DNA from: Flavobacteriales bacterium
Lineage (GTDB): Bacteria > Bacteroidota > Bacteroidia > Flavobacteriales_G > Salibacteraceae
NCBI GenBank assembly: GCA_003499525.1
Contig: DNTB01000034.1
Coordinates: 1 to 20,417 of the forward strand
Reading direction: 5' to 3'
DNA length: 20,417 nt
Below, piece after piece: positions 1 through 8,770 of the stretch. The stretch's first letter is position 1; each line of letters starts with the position of its first letter. A model generated the notes under the pieces. It ran no database searches and was not told where the DNA came from. It worked only from the letters and a program-made list of their open reading frames with translations. A program made the translations under genes and the position numbers.

Positions 1-16
1 CGGTTATGAGACAGCT

Positions 17-34
17 TCTTTAAAGTCTTAAAGA
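17..34. repeat. Short AT-rich inverted repeat just past the TPR gene
   Basis: Seven-base arms TCTTTAA and TTAAAGA flank a four-base loop, four bases beyond the stop codon of the minus-strand TPR gene. It could fold in the transcript 3' end. It is AT-rich and no U-tract follows on the minus strand, so it is at best a weak terminator or a 3'-end stabilising hairpin. Confidence 0.3.
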
Positions 35-37
35 GAA

Positions 38-1183
38 CTAATTTTTTTCATAAATAGCTTTGAGCTTATTGTACTTTTCTGTTTCACCCAGCTTTCCATA
101 CAACTGCATTAGCGTTTGCTGCACCAGCTTATCCTCTGGTTCATTCGCATAAGATGTCTCCAAATATGGGACTGCTTTTCGATACAAACCATAAAGCTCT
201 TCCTTCAAAGCATCGTACTTCTCTTGCTCATTAAAGCTTAATGCATTCATTTCATCTACGATAGATGTCGATTGGTTCACATACAAAGCTCCAAGGTTGT
301 AATTTGCCGCAGTGTTTTGTGGATCCAGCTCAATAGTCTTTAGGTAATCCGCTTCAGCTGCTGGTAAATCCCCCTTTTTATCGTACATAGTTCCTCTAGC
401 GAAATAAAACGATGCATTTGAAGGATCTTTTTCAATAGCGGATGACAAATTCTCCAATGCTTCATCAATTCTATCATTTTCAAGATAAATATTGATCTGC
501 TGAATCAGTATACCTTGATTATCGGGATATTTCGATCTTCCCTCATTCAAAATAGCCAGGGCACCGTCAATATCATCCATTTTAAGATAACTCATGGACA
601 TGTTCACATAGATAGCTCCATCCTTGTAGTCTGTGTCCTTAATTTTATTGTAGTACTCTAAACCCTTTTCATAGTCTTCTGCTTTATCTGCGGACAAAGC
701 AGCATTGAAATACGCCAAAGTATCGAGGATTTCAAACTCCATTTTGATATCTCCGCTTAAGCCGAAACCTCTTGCCGCTTCCTGATATTCAGCTCTGTTG
801 TAGCAATCTATGGCCATTTGAAAAAGGGCGTCCGCATTGAGTTTATAATCATTGTTTAATGCATTCATATCCAATCTCTTATCCTCTAAAGTCTTGGCTT
901 TTTTGAACGATTTGGCTGCTTCTTCCAATAACCCAATGTTATCCACGGTATTCGTTGAATCTTCAACACTACCCAGTGCAAGATAAACCTTACCTCTGTA
1001 GTACCAGGTCTTGGCCTTTTCCATGCTTTTCGGGTGGGTGGCAGCAGCATCGATAGCCTCTTTTGCCTTGTCAAATTCGCCAACTTTCATGTAATTGTAA
1101 GCAGTAGTTATTTTGGCTGTTTGGCCATAAGACATTGCAACTATTGATAATATAGCCAATGTCCATATCAGTTTTAATCTCAT
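38..1183 (-). CDS. Secreted tetratricopeptide-repeat (TPR) protein
   Basis: This 381-residue protein starts with a clean signal peptide (residues 1-20, hydrophobic core then SYG before Gln21), so it is probably exported to the periplasm or cell envelope. The rest is helical repeat. TPR-like units are visible at about 28-51, 58-75, 118-142 and in a continuous array at about 150-305, with typical Y/G/A/P spacing (for example the unit ending in DPSN near 255 and that ending in DPQN near 290). The C-terminal 75 residues are charged and helical. TPR arrays bind other proteins; no catalytic motif is visible and the partner cannot be named. The gene lies 38 nt downstream of gyrA on the same strand with no terminator between, so it is probably co-transcribed with gyrA. 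The pairing need not mean a shared function. Confidence 0.85.
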   Translation of the reverse strand: MRLKLIWTLAILSIVAMSYGQTAKITTAYNYMKVGEFDKAKEAIDAAATHPKSMEKAKTWYYRGKVYLALGSVEDSTNTVDNIGLLEEAAKSFKKAKTLEDKRLDMNALNNDYKLNADALFQMAIDCYNRAEYQEAARGFGLSGDIKMEFEILDTLAYFNAALSADKAEDYEKGLEYYNKIKDTDYKDGAIYVNMSMSYLKMDDIDGALAILNEGRSKYPDNQGILIQQINIYLENDRIDEALENLSSAIEKDPSNASFYFARGTMYDKKGDLPAAEADYLKTIELDPQNTAANYNLGALYVNQSTSIVDEMNALSFNEQEKYDALKEELYGLYRKAVPYLETSYANEPEDKLVQQTLMQLYGKLGETEKYNKLKAIYEKN

Positions 1184-1221
1184 AACTATGGTTTAAATAC
1201 TTTAGCGTTTCGAGCGCAAAA

Positions 1222-3717
1222 TTAATTATTCTCCAACGCTTGATCAGATTCTGTGCCATCATTTTCATGACTATCTTCATGAGGCACTTTTGCTACAGCG
1301 GCAATTTGATCTCCTTCGTTGATAGTTATCAGCTTCACTCCCTGCGTTGCCCGACCCATCACGCGAAGGGTTTGCACCTCAATTCGGATGGCAATACCAC
1401 TCTTATTAATGATCATCAAGTCATCATCATCGGTGACATTTTTTATGGCAATCAGCTTACCGGTTTTGTCAGTAACCTGAATGGTCTTGACTCCTTTGGC
1501 CCCTCTTTTGGTTATCCGATAGTCTTCAATATCTGTGCGCTTGCCGTATCCATTTTCTGACACTACAAGAATTGTGGAATCCGAATTTTCTGAGCATATC
1601 ATACCAATAATGTGGTCATTTCCTTCATCCGCCAGTTTTGCTCCACGCACTCCGGAAGCTGTTCTGCCCATGGGTCGCACATGTGACTCATGAAAACGTA
1701 TAGCACGTCCATGACTTGTAGCTAGAATTATCTCGCTATCACCGGTTGTCAACTTGGCTTCCAATAGCTGATCTCCTTCCCTAATATTGATAGCCCTGAT
1801 GCCATTGGCTCGGGGTCGGGAATAGGCTTCAAGATTGGTTTTCTTGATGATTCCGTTACGAGTAGCCATTACGATGTAGTTATTGTTAATGTACTCTTCA
1901 TCGTTTAGATCAGTAATATTAATGTAGGTCAGAACTTTATCATCACTCGCTATGCTGATCATATTCTGAATGGCACGCCCTTTAGATGTTCTTGCTCCTT
2001 CCGGAATCTCGAATACCCTCATCCAATAACACTGTCCTTTTTCAGTAAATACGAGCAGATAATTATGTGTCTCCGCGACAAATATTTCTTCAAGGAAGTC
2101 TTCATTTCTTGTGGTGCTGCCTTTGGCTCCTTTCCCTCCCCTGTTTTGGGTACGATACTCTGTTAACGGAGTCCTTTTGATATACCCCAGGTGGGATATG
2201 GTCACTACTACACGCTCATTGGGAATCATATCTTCAATGCTCAAATCGGCAGAATCAAATTCGATATTGGTTCTGCGTTCATCCCCATATTTCCGACGAA
2301 TTTCTTCGAGTTCCTCGATGATTATACCATATCTAATCTCTTCATTTCCGAGAATTTCCTCCAACCTTTCAATGGTTTTCATTACTTCATCATACTCAGC
2401 CCTCAGTTTGTCTCTTTCTAATCCTGTAAGCTTTTGAAGTCTCATCTCCAGAATGGCTTTGGCCTGAACTTCGCTCAATCCGAAGGTACTCATCAAGCCC
2501 TCTCGAGCTTCTTCAGTGGTTTGACTCGCTCTTATCAGGGCAATGACTTCATCGATATTGTCAAGCGCTATGATGAGGCCTTCGAGGATATGTGCTCTTT
2601 CCCTGGCTTTTTTTAGTTCGTACTCCGTTCTTCGAACTACAATTTCATGCCGGTGCTCTACATAGTGCCCTATTATCTGTTTCAGATTTAGTATTTCCGG
2701 TCTTCCCTTGACCAGGGCTACATTATTTACCGAAAAAGAAGTCTGCAGTCCGGTATGCTTGTAAAGATGATTCAGAACTACATTGGGTATGGCATCACGC
2801 TTTAATTCGTAGACAATCCTCATTCCGTTACGGTCGGATTCATCTCGGATATCTGAAATGCCTTCTATCTTTTTATCATTAACCATGTCGGCAGTCTTTT
2901 TAATCATATCTGCCTTGTTAACCATAAAAGGAATTTCTGTTACGATGATTCTCTCTCTGCCAGATGGGGTTTCTTCAAACTCCGATTTAGCGCGCATTAC
3001 TATTCGCCCCCTACCCGTTTCATATGCCTGGCGCACACCTTCGTAACCGTAAATGGTCCCTCCTGTCGGGAAATCAGGAGCTTTTACATGCTCCATGAGT
3101 TCATCTGTAGTTATATCATTGTTTCTGATGTAAGCGACAATGCCATTGACCACTTCATTGAGGTTGTGGGGCGGCATATTGGTCGCCATACCTACGGCAA
3201 TTCCACTAGCACCATTGAGCAGTAAATTGGGGATACCTGAAGGAAGCACTGTCGGCTCTTCAAGGGAATCATCAAAGTTTAATTGATGATCCACTGTTTC
3301 TTTGTCAATGTCGGAGAGCATTTCTTCGGCAATTTTTCGAAGTCGCGCTTCCGTATATCTCATTGCCGCCGGGCTATCACCGTCAACAGAGCCAAAGTTT
3401 CCCTGTCCATCGACAAGAGGGTAACGCAAGGACCATTCCTGAGCCATCCTAACCATGGTGTCATATACCGATGAATCACCGTGTGGATGATACTTTCCAA
3501 GAACTTCCCCCACGATTCTTGCTGACTTTTTGTATGGTCTGTTGCTGAGTACACCCAAATCGAGCATTCCGTACAATACTCTCCTGTGGACTGGTTTTAA
3601 TCCGTCTCTAACATCGGGTAAGGCTCTGGAAACGATTACAGACATTGAATAGTCAATGTATGCCGACTTCATTTCCTCGTCAATATTGACTTTAACTATT
3701 TTTTCTCCTTCACTCAT
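1222..3717 (-). CDS. gyrA: DNA gyrase subunit A
   Basis: This is the breakage-reunion subunit of DNA gyrase, which with GyrB introduces negative supercoils using ATP. The 831-residue length is normal. The N-terminal topoisomerase domain carries the catalytic tyrosine at Tyr121 (in AAMRYTEAR). The quinolone-resistance region reads HPHGDSSVYD at 77-86; Ser82 and Asp86, equivalent to E. coli Ser83 and Asp87, are both the susceptible-type residues. A coiled-coil tower region spans about 350-480. The C-terminal beta-pinwheel begins near 495 and contains a GyrA box (QNRGGKGAKG, 524-533), the feature that separates gyrase from topoisomerase IV ParC. The tail is acidic, as is common. It starts with ATG directly preceding SEGEKIVKVNI. 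The TPR gene follows on the same strand and clpC diverges upstream. I see no clear consensus promoter for it in the 258-nt upstream region. Confidence 0.97.
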   Translation of the reverse strand: MSEGEKIVKVNIDEEMKSAYIDYSMSVIVSRALPDVRDGLKPVHRRVLYGMLDLGVLSNRPYKKSARIVGEVLGKYHPHGDSSVYDTMVRMAQEWSLRYPLVDGQGNFGSVDGDSPAAMRYTEARLRKIAEEMLSDIDKETVDHQLNFDDSLEEPTVLPSGIPNLLLNGASGIAVGMATNMPPHNLNEVVNGIVAYIRNNDITTDELMEHVKAPDFPTGGTIYGYEGVRQAYETGRGRIVMRAKSEFEETPSGRERIIVTEIPFMVNKADMIKKTADMVNDKKIEGISDIRDESDRNGMRIVYELKRDAIPNVVLNHLYKHTGLQTSFSVNNVALVKGRPEILNLKQIIGHYVEHRHEIVVRRTEYELKKARERAHILEGLIIALDNIDEVIALIRASQTTEEAREGLMSTFGLSEVQAKAILEMRLQKLTGLERDKLRAEYDEVMKTIERLEEILGNEEIRYGIIIEELEEIRRKYGDERRTNIEFDSADLSIEDMIPNERVVVTISHLGYIKRTPLTEYRTQNRGGKGAKGSTTRNEDFLEEIFVAETHNYLLVFTEKGQCYWMRVFEIPEGARTSKGRAIQNMISIASDDKVLTYINITDLNDEEYINNNYIVMATRNGIIKKTNLEAYSRPRANGIRAINIREGDQLLEAKLTTGDSEIILATSHGRAIRFHESHVRPMGRTASGVRGAKLADEGNDHIIGMICSENSDSTILVVSENGYGKRTDIEDYRITKRGAKGVKTIQVTDKTGKLIAIKNVTDDDDLMIINKSGIAIRIEVQTLRVMGRATQGVKLITINEGDQIAAVAKVPHEDSHENDGTESDQALENN

Positions 3718-3975
3718 GAACTGTCAAATGTTTAAAAATCAATGCGTTATACCATTTCACTAACGGAATGGTCAAACTTCTAATGTACACAACCGGAGAG
3801 GAATGGGAAAAGAAAGATATCCTCAAGTTACAAACAGAATGGTGTTGACACCATTTACTATAGTGCATTGAACTTTGAATAGAAAGCAACGTTGATTTGT
3901 CCTTTTTCGGATAGAATTCTAGTCTGCATCCGAAAGCGCAAATTTCCGTTATATTAGACGCAGAATTAATCGATC
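3718..3975. promoter_or_regulatory. gyrA/clpC divergent intergenic region with paired inverted repeats
   Basis: This 258-nt non-coding stretch separates the two divergent starts and must hold both promoters. It has two inverted repeats using the same half-site. One is ACCATT (3751-3756) with AATGGT (3767-3772) across a 10-nt spacer. The other is AATGGTG (3838-3844), TTGA loop, CACCATT (3849-3855), with perfect 7-bp arms. A candidate clpC promoter is TTG at 3845-3847, 22 nt, then GAACTTTG at 3870-3877 (one mismatch to TAnnTTTG). Alternative -7-like boxes are TTGATTTG at 3892-3899 and TATATTAG at 3950-3957, each with one mismatch. On the minus strand TTTG (3773-3776) lies 21 nt from TATAACGC, a poor -7 for gyrA. 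Assignment of either start site is uncertain. Confidence 0.45.
3838..3855. repeat. Perfect 7-bp inverted repeat (operator candidate)
   Basis: AATGGTG and CACCATT are perfect reverse complements around a TTGA loop. The loop overlaps the TTG of a candidate clpC -33 element, which is where a repressor would sit. No U-tract follows, so it is not a terminator. The regulator is unknown: the site matches neither CIRCE (HrcA) nor the direct-repeat CtsR operator. Confidence 0.45.
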
Positions 3976-6522
3976 ATGGAAAACAATTTATCGCCAAGGG
4001 CAAAAGAAGTGCTCACCCACAGTCGTGAGGAGGCGCTGCGTTTGGGGCACGATTATATTGGCACGGAACACTTTCTGCTCGGAATTATCCGGGAAGGTCA
4101 AGGTGTAGCCGTGACCATTCTCAAACGCCTGGATGTCGATCTGGAGCAACTGAGAAAAATGGTAGAAGACAACATAAAAATGCCAGGATCGCAGAATAAG
4201 GCGACTAACCTCGCCAATATACCATTGGTAAAACAGGCTGAAAAAACTTTGAAAATCACATTTCTGGAAGCCAAGCTTTTCAAGAGCAGAATTATTGGCA
4301 CAGAACACATTTTACTATCAATATTGAAAGATCAGAATAACTTAGCTACCCGTGCTCTGGACCGGTTCAATATCACCTATTCAGATGTTAAGGGTGAACT
4401 GGAAAAAATATTATCAGGAACTGATCCTGAAGACTTCCCAAAGAACATTATTCCTGAAAGTGAGCCGGAGGAAAACGAACCGGGAAAAGGACAGGGTTCG
4501 AGGTTTGGTTCCGCCCAATCCAGAGGAAATACAAAATCAAAGACTCCGGTTCTGGATAATTTCGGGAGGGATTTAACTCAGTTAGCTGAAGAAGATAAGC
4601 TGGATCCGATTATTGGCAGGGAGAAAGAAATTGAGAGAGTTTCTCAAATCCTGAGTCGTAGAAAGAAGAATAACCCTGTGCTCATTGGAGAGCCGGGAGT
4701 AGGCAAGTCAGCCATAGCTGAAGGACTCGCTCTGCGCATTGTTCAAAAGAAAGTTTCAAGAGTGTTGTTCAATAAGAGAGTGGTTACTCTTGACCTTGCT
4801 TCTCTTGTTGCCGGAACAAAATACAGGGGCCAATTTGAGGAACGCATGAAGGCAGTGATGAATGAACTTGAGAAGTCCAGAGATGTCATTTTGTTCATCG
4901 ATGAAATTCACACCATTGTTGGAGCTGGAGGCGCTTCCGGCTCGCTTGATGCTTCGAATATGTTTAAACCGGCGTTGGCAAGGGGAGAAATCCAATGTAT
5001 TGGAGCTACAACATTAGATGAATATCGTCAACACATTGAAAAAGATGGTGCATTAGAGAGGCGATTTCAAAAAGTAATGGTGGAGCCTACCTCGGTCGAT
5101 GAAACCATTATGATACTTGACAATATTAAGAGTAAGTACGAAGATCACCACAATGTAACATATACCGATGACGCTATCAAGGCTTGTGTAAGTCTCACCA
5201 ACAGATTTGTGAGTGACCGTCATTTGCCGGATAAAGCCATTGATGCCCTGGATGAATCTGGTTCCAGAGTGCATATTACGAACATCATAGTACCCGAAGA
5301 AATACTTGAAATTGAAAAGCAGATAGAGGAAGTCAAGGAGCTCAAGAACAAGGTGGTTAGAAGCCAAAGATATGAGGAGGCCGCTCGCCTTAGAGATACG
5401 GAAAGAGAGTTGGGGGAAAAACTTGAACATGAGCAGAAGCTTTGGGAAGAGCGAACTCGTCAGCATCGTGAAGTTGTCGATGAGGATGATGTTGCGGAGG
5501 TAGTTGCTATGATGACTGGTGTTCCAACTAAAAGAATAGCCCGTAAAGAAGGCGAAAAATTAGCCTCTATGAAAATCGAAATGCAGGGTAGCATTATCGG
5601 TCAGGACGAGGCCGTTGAGAAGGTGGTTAAGGCAATCCAGAGAAACAGGGCGGGATTAAAAGACCCGAATAAACCAATCGGATCTTTCATCTTTCTCGGG
5701 CCTACAGGGGTAGGAAAAACCCAGTTGGCTAAGGTGCTTGCATCATATCTTTTTGATAAAGAAGAAAACCTCATCCGAATTGATATGAGTGAGTACATGG
5801 AGAAATTTGCAGTTTCAAGATTGGTTGGAGCGCCTCCCGGCTATGTTGGTTATGAGGAAGGTGGGCAATTGACCGAAAAAGTAAGACGTCGCCCCTACTC
5901 TGTTCTTCTACTCGATGAAATTGAAAAAGCACACCCTGATGTTTACAATATCTTGCTTCAAATATTGGATGATGGGCAGGTTACGGATAGTCTGGGCAGA
6001 AAAGTAGATTTCAAGAATACCATTATTATAATGACTTCCAATATCGGTTCTCGCGAATTGAAGGAATTTGGTCAGGGAGTTGGATTCTCGACATCTGCTA
6101 AGGCCTCAGGTGCTAATGCTCATGCTAAAGGTGTGATTGAAAGAGCACTCAAAAAAACTTTTGCCCCTGAGTTTCTAAATCGAATCGATGATGTTATCCT
6201 TTTCAACTCTCTGGAGAGAGAAGACATTCACAATATCATTGATATCGAACTTGAAGGCCTCGTGAAAAGAATTAAGGATCTGGGTTATGATATTGATCTA
6301 ACAAAAGGAGCCAAAGACTATATTGCAGATAAGGGATTTGATATACAATTTGGAGCTCGTCCCCTAAAAAGGGCTATTCAGAAATACTTAGAAGATCCAA
6401 TTGCAGAAGAGGTTATTCAACAACACTTGTCGGAGGGCGACACAATTAAAGTGAAATTGGCGAAGTCCAAAGATGAACTGGATATCAGCATAGTACACCA
6501 ACAAGAAGAAGGCTCCGAGTAG
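3976..6522 (+). CDS. clpC: ATP-dependent Clp protease ATP-binding subunit ClpC
   Basis: This is a class I Clp/Hsp100 unfoldase that feeds substrates to the ClpP peptidase in the cytoplasm. The 848 residues fit ClpC. A double Clp-N repeat lies at about 3-145, followed by a low-complexity linker at about 150-190. AAA+ module 1 has Walker A GEPGVGKS (238-245) and Walker B ILFIDE (305-310). The middle domain contains a UVR motif (about 446-480), which marks ClpC rather than ClpB. AAA+ module 2 has Walker A GPTGVGKT (575-582) and Walker B LLLDE (644-648). The tripeptide VGF (702-704) lies in a GQGVGFST loop and fits the ClpP-docking loop. A D2-small domain follows. The mcsA/mcsB and ctsR genes that accompany clpC in Firmicutes are absent. 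It converges on folD with 6 nt between the stops. Confidence 0.96.
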   Translation: MENNLSPRAKEVLTHSREEALRLGHDYIGTEHFLLGIIREGQGVAVTILKRLDVDLEQLRKMVEDNIKMPGSQNKATNLANIPLVKQAEKTLKITFLEAKLFKSRIIGTEHILLSILKDQNNLATRALDRFNITYSDVKGELEKILSGTDPEDFPKNIIPESEPEENEPGKGQGSRFGSAQSRGNTKSKTPVLDNFGRDLTQLAEEDKLDPIIGREKEIERVSQILSRRKKNNPVLIGEPGVGKSAIAEGLALRIVQKKVSRVLFNKRVVTLDLASLVAGTKYRGQFEERMKAVMNELEKSRDVILFIDEIHTIVGAGGASGSLDASNMFKPALARGEIQCIGATTLDEYRQHIEKDGALERRFQKVMVEPTSVDETIMILDNIKSKYEDHHNVTYTDDAIKACVSLTNRFVSDRHLPDKAIDALDESGSRVHITNIIVPEEILEIEKQIEEVKELKNKVVRSQRYEEAARLRDTERELGEKLEHEQKLWEERTRQHREVVDEDDVAEVVAMMTGVPTKRIARKEGEKLASMKIEMQGSIIGQDEAVEKVVKAIQRNRAGLKDPNKPIGSFIFLGPTGVGKTQLAKVLASYLFDKEENLIRIDMSEYMEKFAVSRLVGAPPGYVGYEEGGQLTEKVRRRPYSVLLLDEIEKAHPDVYNILLQILDDGQVTDSLGRKVDFKNTIIIMTSNIGSRELKEFGQGVGFSTSAKASGANAHAKGVIERALKKTFAPEFLNRIDDVILFNSLEREDIHNIIDIELEGLVKRIKDLGYDIDLTKGAKDYIADKGFDIQFGARPLKRAIQKYLEDPIAEEVIQQHLSEGDTIKVKLAKSKDELDISIVHQQEEGSE

Positions 6523-6538
6523 GGGCCTTTATTCTTTT
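6509..6538 (+). terminator. Intrinsic terminator overlapping the clpC stop codon
   Basis: AAGGCTCC (6509-6516), loop GAGTA, then GGGGCCTT (6522-6529) forms an 8-bp stem with one G-U pair, followed by a T-rich run (TATTCTTTT). The clpC stop TAG (6520-6522) lies in the loop and the base of the 3' arm. On the minus strand the G-U pair becomes a C-A mismatch and the following tract is less T-rich, so it should act mainly on clpC but may also slow folD transcription. Confidence 0.75.
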
Positions 6539-7404
6539 CGCTTTACCGCTTTGAGTGTATTTTGCAGAAGTGAAGCAATCGTCATCGGGCCTACACCTCC
6601 GGGCACTGGGGTTATAAACGAAGTCCTTGGAGCAACACTATCGTAGTGCACATCGCCTAAAAGTCTGAAACCGCTCTTTTTAGTTTCATCAGGCACCCGG
6701 GTTATTCCAACATCGATCACCACTGCGCCTTCTTTCACCATTTCACCTGTGACAAATTCTGGTTTACCTAATGCTACTATCAGAATATCAGCATTCTGAC
6801 AAATTTCCTTTAAGTTCTTGGTCCTGGAATGGGTTAGCGTTACTGTACAATTGCCTGGAACGTCGTTCAGTCCCATGAGTATGGACATGGGCAAACCAAC
6901 AATATGGCTTCTTCCAATGACTATGCAGCTCTTCCCTTCTGTAGGAACTTCATATCTGCGCAATAATTCCATGATACCGTTGGGAGTGGCCGGAATAAAA
7001 GTTGGCAGGCCCAATGCCATTCTGCCAAAATTCTCCGGGTGAAAGCCATCTACGTCCTTTTCTGGGTGCACTCGTTCAATAACTTTCTGTTCGTCTATAT
7101 GTTTAGGTAGAGGAAGCTGAACTATAAATCCATCGATATCAGTATTGTCGTTGAGCTCGTCAATGGTCTCAAGTAGTTTTTCTTCTGAAATAGCGGAATC
7201 CAGACGAATCAGAGTTGAATCATAGCCAATGGCCTTACAGCTCTTCACCTTTGAGTTTACATAGGTCATGCTTGCTCCGTCTTCGCCAACTAATATGGCT
7301 GCGAGGTGAGGAACTTTTAAACCTTTTCTTTTTCGTTCCTCCACTTCTACTCTGAGTTCCTCTTTAATTTGAGCCGAGGTTTGTTTACCGTCTAAAATGG
7401 TCAT
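6529..7404 (-). CDS. folD: Bifunctional methylenetetrahydrofolate dehydrogenase/cyclohydrolase FolD
   Basis: FolD interconverts 5,10-methylene-, methenyl- and 10-formyl-tetrahydrofolate with NADP, supplying one-carbon units for purines and formyl-Met. The 291-residue length is typical. The catalytic Tyr-x3-Lys is seen as YVNSK with Tyr48 and Lys52 (E. coli Tyr50/Lys54). The substrate motif KDVDGFHPENFG lies near 115-127, the NADP-binding loop GRSHIVGLPMSILM near 164-177, and the C-terminal signature PVPGGVGPMT near 268-277. It begins with ATG 4 nt after the ffh stop and is the last gene of the arginase-argS-ffh run. Its transcript end faces the clpC terminator. Confidence 0.96.
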   Translation of the reverse strand: MTILDGKQTSAQIKEELRVEVEERKRKGLKVPHLAAILVGEDGASMTYVNSKVKSCKAIGYDSTLIRLDSAISEEKLLETIDELNDNTDIDGFIVQLPLPKHIDEQKVIERVHPEKDVDGFHPENFGRMALGLPTFIPATPNGIMELLRRYEVPTEGKSCIVIGRSHIVGLPMSILMGLNDVPGNCTVTLTHSRTKNLKEICQNADILIVALGKPEFVTGEMVKEGAVVIDVGITRVPDETKKSGFRLLGDVHYDSVAPRTSFITPVPGGVGPMTIASLLQNTLKAVKRKE

Positions 7405-7408
7405 ATCA

Positions 7409-8755
7409 TTAATTTAATCCAGGGATGCCTCCACCTCCCATTTGTTTCATCAAACTAGCCATGTTCTTTTTGTTGCTCATCAACTTCATCATCTTTCTTG
7501 TATCAGCAAACTGCTTGATAAGTTGATTGACTTCCTGTACACTTGTACCGCTGCCCTCGGCGATTCTTCTTTTTCTACTGCTGTTTAAAATATCGGGATT
7601 TGACCGCTCTCTCGGTGTCATAGATCGAATAATGGCTTCAACATGTTTAAAAGAATCATTGTCGATATCAAGGTTCTTTATGGCTTTGCCCATTCCGGGA
7701 ATCATTCCCATTAAATCCTTGACATTACCCATTTTTTTGATTTGCTGAATCTGATTTAGGAAATCATCAAGGTCAAAAGTGTTCTTATGGAGTTTTTTCT
7801 GCAGCCTTCGTGCCTCTTCAACATCTATTTGATCCTGCACCCTCTCCACAAGAGAAACCACGTCCCCCATTCCGAGAATCCGGTCAGCCATACGTTTAGG
7901 ATAGAAGACATCCAGAGCTTCCATCTTTTCTCCTGTTCCGATAAACTTTATGGGTTTGTTGACGACACTTCTAATGGAAAGTGCAGCACCACCTCGTGCA
8001 TCTCCATCTAATTTGGTCAATATAACCCCCTCATAATCAAGACGTTCATTAAACTCTTTGGCTGTATTGACTGCATCCTGACCTGTCATCGCATCGACGA
8101 CAAAGAGTGTTTCATTCGGATTAATTGCCGATTTAATTGCAGCAATTTCGTTCATCATTTGCTCATCAATAGATAGACGACCGGCGGTATCCACGATAAC
8201 CACATTTTTTCCGTTAGATCGTGCGTATTGGACGGCATCTGTTGCAATTTTTACGGGGTCTTTCTGATCGCGATCAGAGTACACCTCCACTCCGATTTGT
8301 TCGCCAACAACATGCAATTGATCAATTGCCGCCGGACGATAAACATCTGCCGCTACAAGCAGAGGTTGCTTACCTTTTTTTGATTTTAGGAAAAGTGCGA
8401 GTTTGCCGGAATGTGTTGTTTTTCCTGATCCTTGCAGTCCCGACATTAGAATTATTGCCGGATTTCCTTTTGTATCGAGAGGAACTTCCTCCTCCCCCAT
8501 GAGATTGGTTAGTTCATCATGCGTAATTTTTGTCAGAAGTTGTCCTGGTGTTAGCGATTTCAGAACATCTGCACCCAGAGCTTTTTCGCGAACCGTATTG
8601 GTAAACTCCTTTGCAATCTTATAGTTAACATCGGCATCTAGTAATGCGCGACGAATCTCTTTCATGGTTTCGGCCACGTTGATTTCTGAAATCTGGCCAT
8701 GTCCTTTAAGAACTTTAAAGGACCTTTCTAGTCTATCTTGTAATCTATCAAACAT
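7409..8755 (-). CDS. ffh: Signal recognition particle protein Ffh (SRP54)
   Basis: Ffh is the GTPase protein of SRP. It binds 4.5S RNA and hydrophobic signal sequences of nascent chains and delivers ribosomes to FtsY at the inner membrane. The 448 residues are in order: an N helical bundle (1-95), then the G domain with P-loop GLQGSGKTT (106-114), the switch DTAGR (189-193) and the specificity motif TKLDGDARGG (247-256), then the M domain (about 300-448). The M domain holds GMIPGMGK near 344-351 and ends in a Met-rich, Gly-rich tail that forms the signal-sequence groove and RNA contact. The P-loop reads KTTHSGKLA, with His where Thr is more common. The start is ATG. It lies 15 nt after argS and 4 nt before folD, within one operon. 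Confidence 0.97.
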   Translation of the reverse strand: MFDRLQDRLERSFKVLKGHGQISEINVAETMKEIRRALLDADVNYKIAKEFTNTVREKALGADVLKSLTPGQLLTKITHDELTNLMGEEEVPLDTKGNPAIILMSGLQGSGKTTHSGKLALFLKSKKGKQPLLVAADVYRPAAIDQLHVVGEQIGVEVYSDRDQKDPVKIATDAVQYARSNGKNVVIVDTAGRLSIDEQMMNEIAAIKSAINPNETLFVVDAMTGQDAVNTAKEFNERLDYEGVILTKLDGDARGGAALSIRSVVNKPIKFIGTGEKMEALDVFYPKRMADRILGMGDVVSLVERVQDQIDVEEARRLQKKLHKNTFDLDDFLNQIQQIKKMGNVKDLMGMIPGMGKAIKNLDIDNDSFKHVEAIIRSMTPRERSNPDILNSSRKRRIAEGSGTSVQEVNQLIKQFADTRKMMKLMSNKKNMASLMKQMGGGGIPGLN

Positions 8756-8770
8756 TCTGTCTACTCATTT

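Noticed and set aside
1240..3554. Open frames of 60-108 codons antisense to gyrA
   Set aside because: They lie wholly inside a highly conserved gene, show no recognisable protein features or promoters, and are best explained as shadow frames.
3718..3975. CIRCE or CtsR heat-shock operator upstream of clpC
   Set aside because: There is no TTAGCACTC-N9-GAGTGCTAA. A single GGTCAAA at 3771-3777 matches one CtsR half-site, but no tandem copy follows, and no ctsR/mcsAB genes are present.
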